Shown: positions 63,529-64,000 of the stretch, in pieces
Position numbering within the stretch: the first letter of the stretch is position 1
Layout of the letters: each line of letters starts with the position of its first letter
DNA from: Olleya aquimaris
Lineage (GTDB): Bacteria; Bacteroidota; Bacteroidia; Flavobacteriales; Flavobacteriaceae
Assembly: GCF_003259525.1 (NCBI RefSeq)
Contig: NZ_QLLO01000008.1
Coordinates: 67,001-131,000 of the forward strand
Direction of reading: 5' to 3'
DNA length: 64,000 nucleotides
Notes under the pieces: model-generated
Seen by the model: only the letters and a program-made list of their open reading frames with translations
Databases searched by the model: none
What the model was told of the DNA's origin: nothing
Position numbers and translations under genes: made by a program

Positions 63529-64000
63529 ATGAAGGAAGACTTTCTTAAATATCAAGCACAAACCACACCACATCCATTAGCTTTAGAAGTCTCTCATGCC
63601 AAAGGAAGCTATATTTACGACACTAACAACAAAGTTTATTTAGATTTTGTTGCTGGTGTATCTGCTTGTACTTTGGGACATAGTCACCCAAAAATTATTG
63701 AAGCCATAAAAACGCAAGCAGACAAATACTTGCACGTTATGGTTTATGGCGAATATGCACAACAACCAGCAGTAGACTTATGCCAACTGTTAGCAAAACA
63801 GCTTCCAGAACCACTAGAAAACACATACTTAGTTAATTCTGGCACAGAAGCTATAGAAGGCGCTTTAAAATTAGCACGTCGTGTCACTGGACGTAGTCAA
63901 ATTATTGCTGCACATAATGCGTATCATGGTAATACAATGGGATCGCTAAGTTTAATGGATTTTGAAGAGCGCAAAGCACCATTTAGACCCTTATTACCAG
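63529..64000 (+). CDS. class III aminotransferase, N-terminal part (cut by window edge)
   Basis: The first 157 codons of a PLP-dependent aminotransferase; the 3' end is outside the window. It starts MKEDFLKYQAQTTPHPLALE at 63529, with a DFVAGVSACTLGHSHPKI segment, NSGTEAIEGALKLARRVTGR and NAYHGNTMGS, which are the N-terminal hallmarks of class III enzymes (ornithine, acetylornithine or aspartate aminotransferase family). The PLP lysine is beyond the window. The gene lies 5 bases after the OstA-like stop, so the block is probably one operon. Confidence 0.9.
   Translation, partial: MKEDFLKYQAQTTPHPLALEVSHAKGSYIYDTNNKVYLDFVAGVSACTLGHSHPKIIEAIKTQADKYLHVMVYGEYAQQPAVDLCQLLAKQLPEPLENTYLVNSGTEAIEGALKLARRVTGRSQIIAAHNAYHGNTMGSLSLMDFEERKAPFRPLLP

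Noticed and set aside
1-64000. CRISPR array, prophage, transposon, conjugation or defence island
   Set aside because: No regular direct repeats with spacers, no transposase, integrase, restriction or Cas-type gene was found.
1-64000. tRNA or rRNA genes
   Set aside because: No stretch with the conserved T-loop and CCA-proximal pattern or rRNA core sequences was seen in the gaps.

Overview
The window is AT-rich chromosomal DNA from a member of the Bacteroidota, most likely the family Flavobacteriaceae. The evidence is a subtilase with a type IX secretion (T9SS) C-terminal sorting domain, several CarboxypepD_reg-like (CNA-B fold) surface proteins, an OMP_b-brl_3-type outer-membrane barrel protein, a DUF4295 gene beside rpmB-rpmG, BshC of bacillithiol synthesis, and promoters of the Bacteroidota type (TTG, about 20 nt, TAnnTTTG). 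I cannot name the genus. No rRNA, tRNA, CRISPR array, prophage, insertion sequence or plasmid gene was seen. This is mostly core genome with densely packed, mostly short operons on both strands.

Layout. 1-5.9 kb: a gene cut by the window edge, an unknown protein, a sugar-nucleotide epimerase, and a tight three-gene operon (GT2 glycosyltransferase, doubled LAB_N membrane protein, GT39 glycosyltransferase) that looks like lipid A or envelope sugar modification. It meets a PAP2 phosphatase head-on; a four-helix-bundle S23 gene bracketed by short inverted repeats follows. 6-12.5 kb: MATE exporter, flavin oxidoreductase, secreted subtilase, MnmA, and a fasciclin lipoprotein. 12.6-24 kb (mostly minus strand): a YwqK/MORN-like protein, YidC, CTP synthase, a DUF922 protease-like protein, a LysM/receptor lipoprotein, GMP synthase and BshC. 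24-32 kb: envelope proteins, RimO, a serine hydrolase and an amidase. 32-36.9 kb: FtsY, DUF4295, L33, L28, CinA, Hpt, FAH hydrolase and a DEDDh exonuclease. 37-43 kb: glutaredoxin-like protein, DUF2200, 2-oxoacid dehydrogenase E2, GT2, RecR, a sodium:solute symporter and a CoA-binding protein. 43-50 kb: outer-membrane barrel protein, FabH and HtpG. 50-57 kb: small envelope and hypothetical proteins, a Cys-motif/transglutaminase gene pair and a DEAD-box helicase. 57.5-64 kb: SpoT/RelA, a Fur-family regulator, PurA, an OstA/LptA-like protein and the start of a class III aminotransferase, all in one direction.

The genes mainly cover nucleotide synthesis (PyrG, GuaA, PurA), translation and protein export (L28, L33, DUF4295, RimO, MnmA, FtsY, YidC), stress control (SpoT, Fur-like, HtpG, bacillithiol) and envelope building. 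I found no convincing new defence or mobile system. The least explained signals are non-coding: several families of short dispersed intergenic repeats (20543-20620; 31901-31933 with 46144-46175; 38081-38105 with 46215-46239; the AGTGTCTAAAGT motif near the S23 gene; the CGCTTTCGCGGAAA motif), an orphan hairpin and a sigma-54-like element upstream of htpG, and a perfect TACGTA palindrome at 49677-49700. Among proteins, the doubled LAB_N operon, the cysteine-motif membrane protein beside a transglutaminase, an E2 with HRVVNG in place of HRxxDG, and a Fur-like regulator without the usual CxxC are worth a second look.
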